Positions 36,048 through 48,235 are shown, counted from the first letter of the stretch. The stretch: DNA of 64,000 bases from Isoetes taiwanensis (GCA_021234155.1 JAJEKV010000049.1:10208292-10272291); one strand, 5' to 3'. Notes: generated by a model from the letters alone, not told the origin. Translations and numbers: made by a program.

Positions 36048-36979
36048 AAGTTGGCAGCACCAATACTAAAAGTGCTCCAAATATTTATCTAGGCTTCTTA
36101 TGCATGTTCTTTCTTTTTCGACCTTTTTCCTCTATTTTGACGGATTTGTCTTTGTCTCTTTTATACTTCAATTTGTTTTGTTTCTGGGATGTCTTCATCA
36201 GTAGATACATTTTCTAGTTTTCTTTGTGTCATTTCTTTACCATTACTTTATTTTTGTATTCTCGTTCTGTTCCTTTCTCAGTATTTTGTGCTTTCGTTAT
36301 GTTTCTTCTCTAGTATTGTAGGCTTCACTATGTTTGTTGGTACTACGGCTCTTTAAAGAAAATGCTGCTGAGGATAAGAGCGCAGGACAATGATGAAATT
36401 CGTTGATCCCAGATTGAAAAAAGAATTTGATTTTGAAGAGGGTAAGAAGATGATTGAAATTGTATCTCTGTCATAATTGGCATAGAATGTCTGAAACCGT
36501 ACAAAAAGGAATTGTAATTCTTTTCCAAAAGCCTTGTTAATTATCAGAGGCTAAGAAGTATCATATTTTTCTGGGGTTGCAAAGCCATTTTTGTACCTAT
36601 TGCAGAAGCTTATCCTTCACATAGCCCTCATGTTTCCTATCTTCACACCCTTCATATGAGCACTCGAGCAGCAGCAGCGGCAGCAGCAACAACAGATGGT
36701 GAAGTTGGGCAAATGCTGAAGGTGGGCTTTAGAATTCTGATTTTAGAAGGTAAGGGGTGGATTGAGGTGGTTGGGATATACCTGCCCAAGAATCGGGATG
36801 AGAAAATGGTCATCTCCATCTTTTGTCTGGCTATGGCATTCTTTGCTTGAGAACGGGCAAGTTTTGGGCAGAACAGTCGTTTTGCACGACGTTCTTGCCA
36901 ACAAAATAGATGAGCAAATTTTCAACGAAAGCACGGCACTTTGGCAAGGCTTCTGCCTCGGCATGCCGCTCTGCCGTTC
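36048..36979. other. No gene seen
   Basis: T-rich first half and an (AGC)-rich stretch near 36660-36700. No supported feature. Confidence 0.35.
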
Positions 36980-37513
36980 TAATGGCAGAGAACGATGGTT
37001 TGTGCCAAGTATGGCGGTATTGCCTGACCGCGTCTGGGCGCAGAACAGGATTTGTGACGTGGCGGACCCACATTTGCGTTCCTTGCACTCAACATTAAAC
37101 CACTGATTACGCGGAAAGGTCGTGGCCCTCGAGGTTTGTCGAGGCGGCTTCTCCCAAAACACCTTTCTGCAGCAGCTCCGAAGACGTCAATGAGCCTGCG
37201 CACCTGTTGCTCCAGCGCAACTGTTGCTCCAGCATAGAGCAAGCCTTAAAATTGCTCTTTGCTCTAATCATAATATAGCTCCTCGTATTAGTGCATTCGC
37301 GAGTGTGAATGTGACAAAATTTGGACGATCAAGGCATTGAACACCATGTCTGCTTGCCCTAGCAATGTGCACGGTTGTTTGGAATGTCATATGCGAGAGG
37401 ACCAGGCTCTGGATCCATCTGATGAGGTTCTCCCTTGCATCCTCTGATAGGCCCCTGACCATGACATTGTTCACAGTCTTCCATGTCTTTGACTGCTGCT
37501 TTGAAGTTTGCAT
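36980..37513 (-). pseudogene. Scrambled LINE fragments (ORF1 RRM and ORF2 linker)
   Basis: 37268-37513 encodes NNVMVRGLSED.. and ..ARASRHG..RPNFVTF, the LINE ORF1 RRM pattern. 36980-37210 encodes ERCFGRSR and, in another frame, TTFPRNQWFNVECKERK, the same linker block as TTFSRNRWFDDECREIK in the plus-strand LINE at 49100. The two lie next to each other without the intervening endonuclease, so the copy is internally deleted. Confidence 0.6.
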
Positions 37514-37689
37514 GCATCCGATAAGTTAAAGCATTAATGTAATCATCTTCTTCTGATTTACATTCCTTATTTGCCTCTGATGCCAGATCTCTGAGTATCT
37601 TTCTTTAACACAATAGAAAACAAAACGACTAAGTAAATATCATTCTCTCCCTCCTGCCAATCTAACATGAAATTGACAATTGTTGGGGT

Positions 37690-37860
37690 AACAACATTTT
37701 CTTCGATTGACAGAAAGCTTTGGTGTAATCTACAAATTCCACAAATATAGGCTTTCTCTTCCTTCTGAGTCCATCATGGTCAAAGAGTGACTAAGTGTCT
37801 ATGGTCGATTTCCTTAGCCTACAACCCGCCTGTTCCTTGGCTTTGACATCTTGTTTTCTG
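37690..37860 (-). pseudogene. LINE reverse transcriptase fragment
   Basis: The minus-strand translation EQAGCRLRKSTIDT then RKRKPIFVEFVDYTKAF matches the LINE RT blocks 'QaGFr..rSTiD' and 'FvDf.KAFD'. Only about 55 codons survive. Confidence 0.6.
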
Positions 37861-38216
37861 GTCCCTTGTCTCATCCAGTTATTGCATCCACATAGGATCC
37901 CCATGCACACTCATTATTGGTGCTTGCTTTCCGGCTGACTGACCATTAAATTCAATCATTCAACACCACTTGACCTAGAAAAGGAAAGGCCAAAATATCA
38001 TGTTCCAATGCTTGAAATAGATCGTCCATATCGAAATAATATACCTTGTCAAAAGGATACATTGAACTATATGCTTGCTAGAAAATTTGCATCTGCAATA
38101 AAATCCATTGAGAGGATCTGCAACAAAATTTGCATAATTCATGTGTGCAAACATTCCTTCTATTTGGTATAGATTCCCAAACCTAGAAGCTTCAACAAGA
38201 ATCTATTTGTAGGTAT
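37861..38216 (-). pseudogene. Copia remnant, part beyond the Helentron-like insertion
   Basis: Just left of the insertion the minus strand reads ILVEASRFGNLYQ, the copia gag-pre-integrase block ('vl..G.r.gnLY.l'). Its N-terminal half (LTAKGCEVV) is at 44872-44905, on the far side of the 6.66-kb insertion, and the frame is continuous across the empty site. One in-frame stop is present close to the junction. Similarity fades left of about 38050. Confidence 0.7.
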
Positions 38217-38597
38217 TCCTAGGATGGGTCCTATGATACAACTAGTTGGCCTCCTTTGAAACACTGAGTACAAATTGGTTCCCCGTACTAGGGGTTGAAG
38301 TTTTGAAAAAACATGCTCCGAAACTAGACAATCATCGAGAGCATGAATAGATAAAGAGACGAATCATCCTCCATGTAAGCAAAAATGAGGGTTGCTCCAT
38401 CGCTAACATATGTCAGCCGAGAATACTCCGATAAACAGGATGGCGAGACTCTTCAAGGATGAAGCCCGATCCCTCACACCGTGATAACCGAGATACTCCA
38501 AGAGTAACCTGTAGAGTCAAAGCTGTAACAGGAAAATGACATATTAGGGAGTTAGGCGCCCAGCGCATCAATACAATATTGTATCAAAACAATAATA

Positions 38598-38835
38598 AGG
38601 CTCGGCGGCTCCATTGGCCACGCCGAAAAAGAAACAACAGCTGACCAATCGGGAACCTTCCACGGAATGAACATCGTAGGAAAAGCATCCGACTAGTGCT
38701 GCCTCGGAGGCTACATCGCCACGCCGAGAGACAATGAAAAGAAATTATAATTCGGAGGCTACAGTGCCACGCCGAGAAAGAATGAAATAATGAGTAAGCC
38801 TCGGAGGCAACAGTGCCACGCCGAGAAAAAATAAA
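38598..38835 (+). repeat. Minisatellite, four copies, ~55-60 bp
   Basis: Each copy has the palindromic core CTCGGAGGCT..(8-10 bp)..GCCACGCCGAG followed by an A-rich spacer. The inverted CTCGGMGGC/GCCACGCCGAG arms let each unit fold. Sits inside the short family B unit. Confidence 0.75.
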
Positions 38836-39102
38836 AAATAAGAACATATGCACTTTCAAAGAAGATAGAAAGAAAACATGGAGGTTATCATGACCTCAGG
38901 ATGATCCGAGAGGTATAGAAAAATAAATAAACATAAAGATGACAGACCGATTAGAAGGAAATGGAGCAACTTCCACAAAGGAATATGAGAAACAGGAAAT
39001 CAGCCGTAGATATGACCCAGCAAGTTCAGATAATATTGAGGGAGAGGAGGGCGGGAGACTTGTGGAGCCAGAAATGAGGAGAATAAAAAGGAACTCAAGA
39101 GA

Positions 39103-39213
39103 ACGCCGATGACTAGAAATGAGGAAGGAGGCGATATAAATAGGAGATGCAAGCTAGGGCGTCCCCATCCAAGGAATGTCGGTTCTATTGCTATCGCAAT
39201 AGAACCGTGGCAT
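39103..39213 (+). promoter_or_regulatory. Family B 3' terminal cassette (first copy)
   Basis: ACGCCGAT (39103), TATAAATA (39135-39142), inverted 5'-end copy (39161-39178), hairpin (39181-39206), junction at 39213. It is part of a 158-bp block (39056-39213) that appears identical to 44714-44871. TATAAATA is a textbook TATA box pointing into the next unit. Promoter function is inferred. Confidence 0.55.
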
Positions 39214-40514
39214 TCCTAGGATGGGTCCTATGATACAACTAGTTGGCCGATAGAAGAGGAATCTACCTCAAAAAGAATGGACCAAACTAGGACGACAGGG
39301 CAAAGGCAAACGAGGGGAGATATGGACAACACAGAATGATTAGAACAGACCAAGCAAAAGGGGCAGACAAACTGTGAAGCAGAGGGCAAAGAATATGATA
39401 TATGAACACCAACAGGGAAAAGGAGAACTAAGGCGACCCAAGAGGAGACCTGGTAAATATATAAAAGAAAGCGATGCAGTCAAGAAGGACTAGCTTAATA
39501 GAATAGTGCAAATAAGCAAAAGATAAAGCGAAGGGCTGATGGACTGAATGAACTAATGGAGTCAACCGGGTAAAAAAAGTAAGGCAACAAACTGAGAAAA
39601 AAACAAGGCAACTAGACGCAAAAGCAGAACGGGCATGATGCACATGAGTTAACGGGGGAAGAAATAGAAAAATAATAAAATAGGAACTAGAAACAAGCTA
39701 CAAACTTAACGAAAAAATTGACAAGGAAAACACCGAAAAACATAAAGAAATAATACAGGATAATGCTTGCATGTACCATAGCATCCAAAAACCTCCAAAA
39801 TCTAAATATAGCAGGTAAGCAAGACAGATCAAATGCACGCAAACCATAATGCAAATCGGATAATATCACAAAACATGCTAAATAGATCAAATTGAGTAAG
39901 AAAGCTATAGGATTAATGGGACAACGAGTAAGAACCTTACAAACAGACACAACGAATATCCTAACGACAAATCTAAAGAGACCAATTTAAATGGAAAAAC
40001 TGCCAAAAACAAGATGCTATGAAAACAATGAGGACAAGAGAGATGAGTTTCAATCAAAGAGATAAGCAAAGAAATTGCTATACACTAGTTTACCTATGAA
40101 ACAACTCAGCAAATGGGTCCAAATTTTAAAGAGACCAGACTGGACCGAAAAAATAGAAGAGGCTAACAGGATAAAAGAACTCAAGGACTAGAAGGAGCAT
40201 GCAAGGCACAGAGGGAGACCTGGAATAGACATATGAATGTGCACAATAATAACGAGAGCGATTGGGTAAATGGGACAATAATAGGCCAAATACATAAGGG
40301 ATAAGATAACTATAACATAGACAAAAAAGATGTCGAGCAATATGAATACGTAAAACAGTGTGAACACGCCAGAATGAAGCAATACGCAGGCTTGGAGAGC
40401 AAAACCAAATGAGAAAGTCCGAAATCACGAGGCAAGTGAGACTATAGAGATTAACAGGGCTAATGGCCAAATCGGGTAAAATGAGCAGAGAACAACGGGT
40501 GCAAAAATGAAGCA

Positions 40515-41160
40515 AAGGAGCACACGAACATCTAAAACAAGTTCGTGGGAATGCAAGACATACAAAGGGACCTATCTAGCATGAATGATAGGATAATAAA
40601 AATACTGGACAAAAATAATATCCGCAAAAGAACATAATGTGGCCAATAGAGCAATGAAAGTGTTGAATCAACGTGACCAAACATCTCAAGTAGAACAATT
40701 CTACGAAAGGGGCAAAGAAGAACAACATGGAACATAGTAACAAATGAACGAATAGGAAACAAAGGAATCAGAATAAGAAAACCAAAAACATGATGAACAT
40801 GCAAGGAACAAGAAAAACAAAGGCGTGCACATACATAAAGGCCTAAGGAGGGCGTGTACGTCGTAGAGGAGACAACCGAAAGACCAAGGGAAATGCAACT
40901 CTGTGAACATCTAATAAGAAGTTTATGAGGATGCAAGATGTACATAGCGGCCTATCCAACATGAACGATAAGAACAGAAATTAATGGTCCAACAAATGGG
41001 GCAATGCCAGTAAAAGAACACACTGTGGCCCAGAGAGCAATGAAAGTGACCGAACCAACGTGACCAAAAAATGCAAAAGAACAATGGCACCAAAAACAAA
41101 AAAGAACAACATGGAACATAGGAACAAAAGAAGGAATGCACAAGGAACAACCTGGAACAT
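40515..41160 (+). repeat. ~385-bp period direct duplication in long unit B
   Basis: Blocks starting ACATCTAA at about 40528 and 40905 share a series of tracts in the same order (GATGCAAGA/AATGCAAGACATACA, AGAGCAATGAAAGTG, AACGTGACCAAA, AAGAACAACATGGAACATAG). An imperfect duplication of roughly 220 bp with a ~380-bp period. Confidence 0.65.
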
Positions 41161-44100
41161 AGAAAACAAATGGGCTAAGGTCGCACAATGCAAATGTCTA
41201 ATAAGCCCGCAAAGGCCTTCATGAGAAAACCTGAGAACATATGACAAAAAGCGTACATACGCCCTCAAAGGCAATCATGAGAAACAACTGAGAACATATG
41301 AGAAAGGAACGTGCACTGACCTACGCATACAAAAAGAAATAAAGCTCAAGAACTATATAGGACCTTAGAGCAACCTTAGAAAAAACGAAGCAAATGAAGT
41401 GGATGGAAAATGAGATCAAGAATAGATGGACATAGCACAACTACTGGAAGATATAGAGGAATAAAAAATAGACGAAGGGCACATCACCAGATACATGGAG
41501 TAAAAGAAGCCACAGAGCAACCGGGACCAGTAATGCAAAAACAGTTGAATGGGACGAGACATCTATGATAGAACTTGAACGTAAAGGAAGAGAAGAAGGG
41601 GATTAGCAAGTGAAAGAGAAACCTCTGATGACAAAAACAAGCAAGATAGATGGAGGAATTAAGAATAGGGAACGAAGCAAAAGAACATAGTGAGGCTGCG
41701 AACATGTCAACAAATGGAGAAATAAGATAGATAACGGAATCGAGAATAGGAAACAAAGCAAAGCACATAGCGAGATAGTGACATGCCAAGAAATGGAAAA
41801 AATAAGACCGTGATCAAACTTCTAACAAAAAACTGCAACAATGCGACCTATGGAACCTAATAGGATAATAGCGCAAAAAGAACCAAAGATGAGCCGAAGG
41901 GAAAACGGAATCGAAGAAGCATCTGGAACAAAGAAACTCTCATCAATGGTGCAAAAATAGAAAAGGTCAAAGTGGGAAATTTTAGCAAGGGAAATTGGAT
42001 ATACCAGAAATGAAAAGAACAAATAAAATAAAAAACTCTTGCGACTCTAAATTAAGCACGCACGCATAGAAACAAAACAGCCTTAAAAAACAAAGCAAAA
42101 CCAAAGATAAATCCTAAACAAGCAAAAATGACTAAGCAAGGAATGAATACTACACGTTAATCTTGTCATAACAATCGAAAATAGAAAAATGCAACTTGAG
42201 GCATGTGTGCCAATGATGTGGAGCCCAAAAATAAAATCACAAAGGTTGCAACCGGAGAGACCTACATCTATGCAGACATGCTCAATCTAATATACATAAC
42301 AAAAGAATGAAATAATAGAAAAATGGACTTAGAATAAAGGAAAAGAAATCAAGCCCCAATAGTTACGCATATCTCAACTCTAATCTGTGCTGATCAAAAA
42401 GATGGAACAACTGTGGGTATCTAGAAATACCCCCAACCAGTAAACAAACAACACGACAATTGACCATAAGCAGTCGCCAGAATGGACATGAAGCATGACT
42501 AAGAACTAGGAGAAGCCGAGGCTATTGCAACACTAGAAATGAGCGCAAGCATGCAACCAAAACGAGAAGGAAAATAAGGGGGAGAGAATGCTAGAAATGA
42601 ACAGAATGCGCCTATTAAAAATTCTGGATTGATAATGATGCCCAAACACGTGCAATGTAACCCGTAAAAACTAGATGCACAAACTTGAAATGAACCAACA
42701 AGCACTCTCATGGGATGACTGACGCATACTAAAATTAGACAAACCACCTGTCAACAACCAGCACCAACCCACAGCAAGCCAATGTATGGTTAACAAGTGG
42801 CAACCTAATCATATCCCTGCTAATGTAAGATCAACACCTTACAACCTCTCCAAAAGGTCCAATGCAAAGATAAATATACCTTTAAAGTCTTACCATCAAT
42901 GGGAATCTTGCATGTCAAGAATGAGGCACCTTGGATAAACACAATCCCGAGTAAAAAACATCTCGTCAAAGCGTTTCGTGGTGAATAAATGATTTGATGT
43001 TAGCATGATCATTCCCTGGAACAACCTGTCTATATAGAGACTAAACCAAGAGTCACCAGATAAGAATGAAAAAAGAGAAAATCCCTTGCCACTACGAACT
43101 TGACAAATGAGATACACCATTGAGCTCTAAGCTAGAGGGAATAGAATAGAAGTGAGAAGAGGCAAGGAACGTAATGGACGGATGGATGACGTGAGTCACC
43201 ATTTACATGTTCAAATCGAGCCCAACTAATCCTAGATCAATTATGAAAAACTCAAAGCAATCTACCAATATATAATAAAGGTAAAAAAAAACCACTAGAC
43301 ACACACACCAAGACGGAATAAAACCCAAGCTTCATAGAAAACTCAACCTTAGCCAAAAGGCATTCTATCGAAATTAAAATGCAGCGCAACCTTTTCTAAG
43401 TCAAATCGTGCATATATCACAAAGATAGTGAAGCCATGGAACTGAGAACGATCGCACAACAACAACTACTGTAGGTACTAACGACTACTCAATCTACTGC
43501 AAGACAAGGAAACGTTGTGGGGCACTCTGGACTAGGGAGCAACAAGGTATAACCAATTAAAATGCCAAGGGTCTAGGAAAATTTACTAATTCAGAGGTAA
43601 AAATTCATAAAATGACCCTTGTGAAGGTTTAAAACGTAGAAACAAAAAGTGAGCACCAGAATACTGGGGCTCACCACCGATGGCACAGGTAGCCATCATC
43701 GTAGCAGGTAGCAGGAACTGCGGGCTGCTTCCGGATGATCCGGGCTGCAAATAGTGCCGCCACGTGGGCCCCGCCATCGCGAAAAACATGCCTTCCACGT
43801 AACCAAGAGGCGGCAAATGTATAGGGAAGCATGTAAAGGCGGGATTTTAGAGAAAGAAAAAGCCGAATCAAATGAAGAAAAAAAGGCGTAAGATAGATCC
43901 GGGTAGGCTGAGGCAATAGGGCAAAGGAAAACGATCTAAAAGAAATGCAACCGGCTAACATGGCGTGAGATAGAAAACTACCAGGGCCAGCAACTACTCT
44001 GCCACACAGAATCAACTAACCGAAATCGAACCAAACAAGAATCAAATCAAACCTGGCCACCATCAGTGAGAGCGAATCCCAGACGAATCCTCAAAGATCG

Positions 44101-44760
44101 AAATCCTCCAAGCGATCGTTGCTTGAAACTTATGCAGCAAGCCACAAACCTGCCCCATTCGATACGCAAGTAAATCGGATCAAGTTTCGTCCAACCAAAG
44201 GCGGTTTCTGCAGCTTTCTTGTAGCTTTCCCTTTACCTGCAAAAACTTTAAGAAAACACACACAAGCAATAATTGGGAAGAAGCAGGGGCAGCTGTTCCC
44301 AAAAGCTCTGCAGAAAATGGAAAGTGACGAACCAATTTAAACCTTAATCTTGACCGGAGGACAAGCCTCTATGCCATCAACAAAAACCTGCTTCTGAGAA
44401 TAACCTAGCTTTTGATTGACAAACGAACTGTCTATATATGCAAATCGTTGTGCCCAAACCAAGCAAGAATAGATCTAAAAACTACAGACAAATCCAAGGA
44501 TAGAAAAGGAACAACAGATTCCAGAACTGAAGACTATCAAAGTGGTTAACCGACACCAAGGCCATGACATCATATCATCTAAAGGACTCAGCCGATTCAA
44601 AGTCATGGCAAACAAACCATCAGCACTTGTGAAAACCTGAACCATATGCCCAGAAAACCATATCCACACAGAATTGATTCGTACCTGGTAGGAGAAGAGG
44701 CATGGAAAGGAACAGACTTGTGGAGCCAGAAATGAGGAGAATAAAAAGGAACTCAAGAGA

Positions 44761-44871
44761 ACGCCGATGACTAGAAATGAGGAAGGAGGCGATATAAATA
44801 GGAGATGCAAGCTAGGGCGTCCCCATCCAAGGAATGTCGGTTCTATTGCTATCGCAATAGAACCGTGGCAT
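44761..44871 (+). promoter_or_regulatory. Family B 3' terminal cassette (second copy)
   Basis: Same order as 39103-39213: TATAAATA at 44793-44800, inverted 5'-end copy at 44821-44836, hairpin at 44839-44864, end at T44871. It faces the copia sequence that flanks the insertion. Confidence 0.55.
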
Positions 44872-45770
44872 TAACAACTTCACAACCTTTTGCAGTCAAT
44901 TTGACATCATACCCTGTATCCGTGAGCCTATTAACAACAAATGTTTTTTGAGCAAACCAGGCGCATGCAGCACATGCATGTAGATGATAGAGTTGTCAAA
45001 AGAAATTTGTATGGTGCCCATTCCCATCGCCTGCTTTGGAATGATCTCCAATCTTGATGATCCTAGGATCATCAAGAAGTCAGTAGATCACAAAATAATC
45101 CTTTCTAAGAGTCTCATCAAGAAGTCAGTAGATCACAAAATAATCCTTTCTAAGAGTCTCATCAAGAAGTCAGTAGATCACAAAATAATCCTTTCTAAGA
45201 GTCATATGACTCGTTGCAATGGAGTCCAAGCACCAACGAGGATCAAAACCACTGCTTGCATGCTCTAAGACCGATACAGTTGCTCAACAACCATGAAACT
45301 ATGTTCTTCTTTCGGAGGATCTTTATCACAAGAAACATTGTCTTCTTTGGCAACATGGCTTAAGAAGTTTCATTTTGTGTAGGAACGAGAGTGAGAGCCC
45401 AACATTCTTTTGCTAAATGCCTGCCCTTCTAGCACTTGAAGCAAGTTATCTTGCTCCTATCAAACTTCGCTTTCTTCAGTGAAGTCGGCTTAGTCTTCGG
45501 GCACACAAACATCAGCCTATCAGTGTTTATAGCTCTGGTTATCCTTTCAAAGGTATACTTATCGAGCCATCCTTCCATATTTATCACAATGCCTGCAAAG
45601 GATTGTGGCAAGTTATTCAAAAGCATGCAAACTTTCTCATCCTCAGTCATTTCTATCCCTATGGACTGGGACTCATCAAGTAAGTTCTTCATTTGACAAA
45701 CATGATCCATGAAATCACTGCCCTCATTCAATTGAAGGCTATACAATTTCTTGCGCAAGGCAACTCAATT
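44872..45770 (-). pseudogene. Ty1/copia gag and protease-region remnant
   Basis: The minus-strand ORF 45429-45758 contains LRKKLYSLQLNEGSDFMDHV, LLNNLPQSF and ITCFKC, the UBN2-type copia gag followed by the start of a CCHC knuckle. Further on, the region to 44872 carries the protease-to-gag-pre-integrase part (DTGYDVKLTAKGCEVV). Frames shift and stops occur. The element continues at 37861-38216 beyond the Helentron-like insertion. No copia LTR was found. Confidence 0.75.
45070..45203 (-). repeat. 45-bp in-frame triplication inside the copia remnant
   Basis: Three head-to-tail, essentially identical 45-bp copies start at 45070, 45115 and 45160. 45 is a multiple of 3, so the event did not shift the frame. 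The near-identity shows it is much younger than the decay of the element. Confidence 0.9.
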
Positions 45771-45809
45771 TCCTGCAGCAAACAGGAGAATTTTTTAGAA
45801 GCTCCTTTC

Positions 45810-46376
45810 ACAAGGCATGCTCATTAGGGATTTTTTGAGATCATAAAAGGGCCTTCTAAGAATTGATGACTAAGACTACCAATCAGAAAACAGAACTGGT
45901 AATCCAGTCAGCAAAACAATTATAACTAACTCACTGGATCACATTTTCTAGCATAAGTGTTGATAGAAAAGTCCAAATGAGCTCTTGTTTGGTGCAATAG
46001 ATAGATCTCATTGAGATCTTTCCAACCTTGGGTGGTCTGCATATCTTTTAGCCCCGTAGGATAGTAAAAAATGATAAAAACCATATTTTTTAGAGTTTTG
46101 ACAATCATAAGTGGTTAAAATATGTGCAAAGCACCTAAGATTGGAAAGATCTCAACGAGGTCTATCTATTGCACTAAACAAGAGCTCATTTAGACTTTTC
46201 TATCAACAGTTATGCTAGAAAATGTGATCCAGGGAGTTAGTTATAACAGTTTTGCTGACTGGACCCGTCAGGCTCTGATTTCTAATTGGTAGTCCATTTA
46301 TCTTCATTTGGCTTAGTTGGCATGTTTTGAAGGCCCTTTTTTAATCTCAAAAATACCCTAATGGGAACATCTTCCA
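45810..46376. repeat. Long foldback (inverted repeat, ~220-bp arms)
   Basis: Arms 45810-46032 and 46133-46376 are reverse complements over about 220 bp with scattered mismatches, around a ~100-bp spacer. Shared tracts include CAAAAGGGCCTTC-type, CTGGATCACATTTTCTAGC and AATGAGCTCTTGTTT. Transcribed, it would form a long imperfect hairpin RNA. It interrupts or abuts the copia remnant. Outer ends and a target duplication are not clear. Confidence 0.75.
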
Positions 46377-48019
46377 GACTCGAATAAATGATCAATCTCA
46401 CTTTCCGATTCTTCTCAAGGTGATCTTTGGTACAAAAATCAAGTGCCACTTCAATAGTGACTTCTTCAGATGCAATGAGTGGTGCAGACACACTCGAAGC
46501 AAGATTTAAACAACATCCTAGAGCTCCCTATCCTCCAAAATCATTTGAATGCACCACTTCCAGATCTGGAAGTTCCTCCCATTGAATCGAGGGATCAATC
46601 TCCACTTATAAGTACTCAGGGTTCCTGTAGTACTCTCCATGATAGAACAAGAAAAGGACAAACTTAATTGTGTGAATAAAGGCAGTTAATGGCAGCGTAT
46701 GATTAAGACGAATCCAATTGGTCGTTGTGGGCCCATAACCTATGGAAATTTAGAATCAAATAGGCATGGAACAGATACAAAATGATCACAGAAACTCAAG
46801 ACAATACTTGACCACTCAAGAACATGAAAATATTTGAATTGAATTGGTGAAGATTAGCCTCGAGGGCTTCATCTTAAATACAAAATAATATCTTGGTTTA
46901 TGCCTACTTCTACTCCATAATTTAAGCATCAAAATAAGAAACATACAAATTAAGCTGCTCATTTTAGCATTCTCAACAGTCCTTAGCTGCCAAAAGTACA
47001 ACTTCAATTGCCCGAGACTAATCAAGTCCAGACCATTAGACTCTTAACAACACAGGCATGGAGAGCCCAAGACAATCAGGATAATTCATCACGTAACAAC
47101 CACCTGGAACGACCACGAGCCAACAATCCCCAACTCAACTGACCAATCGTATTGAGATTGTGTTGAAGCGCCTTGAGCAAGCTTACGGGGTCATGATAAT
47201 ACCTACGCTTGAAAGGACATCTTCTCAATGATTACTGATATGAAGGTGTAAACTCCAGGCTGTATCTGCAAAACAATCACCTGATAATAAAAAAAATAAA
47301 CACAATTGCATTCCTTAAGGGCAAAGTTCACCACCCAACCAGGCTATTCTGAGCAAGAGAAACTCTGAGAAAGATTGAATTTTGGAATAGAAATAAGGAA
47401 AGGGATAATTCAAGTAAGCCACTAGTAGAGATCCACCTCTAGCAAACACTCAAATTCAAGCCCTTAGGCTTAAGAGATGGGAATTCAAGACCTGTCAATA
47501 ATCCAACTAACTAGACCTCTAAAAGGCTTAAGGATTCGGCTAACCTGCAAAGGCAAAGGAAAGTTATTAAAATCTAACTCCAAACCTTGCAATAAAGCTA
47601 AAAACCCAATGATCTAAGACTCAAAATGCCAGATCTATTCAATGCACACACCGAAAGTCACCATCTCTCTAGCTTGATCAAGATCTCTGATACACAATTT
47701 TGTCTCTCTCTGGTCTCTGCTCAGATAGCATTCTCCCTAGTACACAATGCATATGTGCATATATATCCTCCATGCGTGCATGTTTGTATATACATGTACA
47801 TATACCACTCAATATAGACCATATATACGGTCTCCTATACCACCCCAACAGTGGGAAAATGACACATTTACATGTATATTTATAAAAGAAACTTAACTTT
47901 TTAAAGGTTCAAATAACTGGCATTTAGCAAACTGGTCCAAAATGACTGTGACGAAATAGAAACCTCTGTGTGGCAAATTTTGAAAGATGATATCTTGAGT
48001 TCCAGAGCTCTATTTGACC
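46377..48019. other. No gene seen
   Basis: AT-rich with short ORFs only. One at 46816-47025 (minus, ISLGQLKLYFWQLRTVENAK) has protein-like composition but no recognisable family. Confidence 0.35.
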
Positions 48020-48235
48020 TGCACCACAGCTCTTTTGGATTTGTATCCCTGAAATACATCTTTTGATATAGGATAGGTCCTGCATTATTGCACGGTCGCC
48101 TCTATTTTTACAGAAAAATAACCTGCTGTAACCCAATAATTCTTCATTAATTCCTGGTAATTGACGCTATGTCCAAACTGAATCCCTTAGAATAGCATTT
48201 CTCTTTCAAAATAAAGCATGAGGTTCTTTCTATCC
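48020..48235 (-). pseudogene. Inverted copy of the gypsy pol 3' tail
   Basis: The reverse complement closely matches 31590-31810, including RKNLMLYFERE and the YWVT.GYFSVK stretch and the following non-coding part. It is a second copy of the same retroelement end, 16 kb away in opposite orientation. Confidence 0.7.

Larger units (their letters stand above)
38217..39213 (+). mobile_element. Helentron-like family B, short unit
   Basis: The 997-bp unit begins TCCTAGGATGGGTCC. An inverted near-copy of its 5' end (CCCATCCAAGGAATG, within 39161-39178) is followed by a strong hairpin (arms GGTTCTATTGC/GCAATAGAACC, loop TATC, 39181-39206) seven bases before the junction. The architecture equals family A with different sequence. 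It holds a four-copy minisatellite. It abuts the long unit at T39213|T39214. Confidence 0.75.
39214..44871 (+). mobile_element. Helentron-like family B, long unit
   Basis: The 5658-bp unit shares its first ~38 bp and last 158 bp with the short unit. It is non-coding and, like the family A long unit, A/G-rich on the plus strand. It ends at T44871, where the interrupted copia frame resumes. No Rep, helicase or capsid gene is seen, so transposition would need proteins supplied from elsewhere. Confidence 0.7.

Noticed and set aside
38598-38835. CRISPR-like array
   Set aside because: The four ~55-bp units are tandem and variable without unique spacers; they form a minisatellite in a plant mobile element.
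39428-42747. Hydrophobic minus-strand ORFs that look like membrane proteins
   Set aside because: Same cause as above in family B; no start, conservation pattern or domain supports them.
47750-47830. Palindromic TATA/CATG-rich stretch as a promoter
   Set aside because: Simple-sequence AT richness with no gene nearby to serve.
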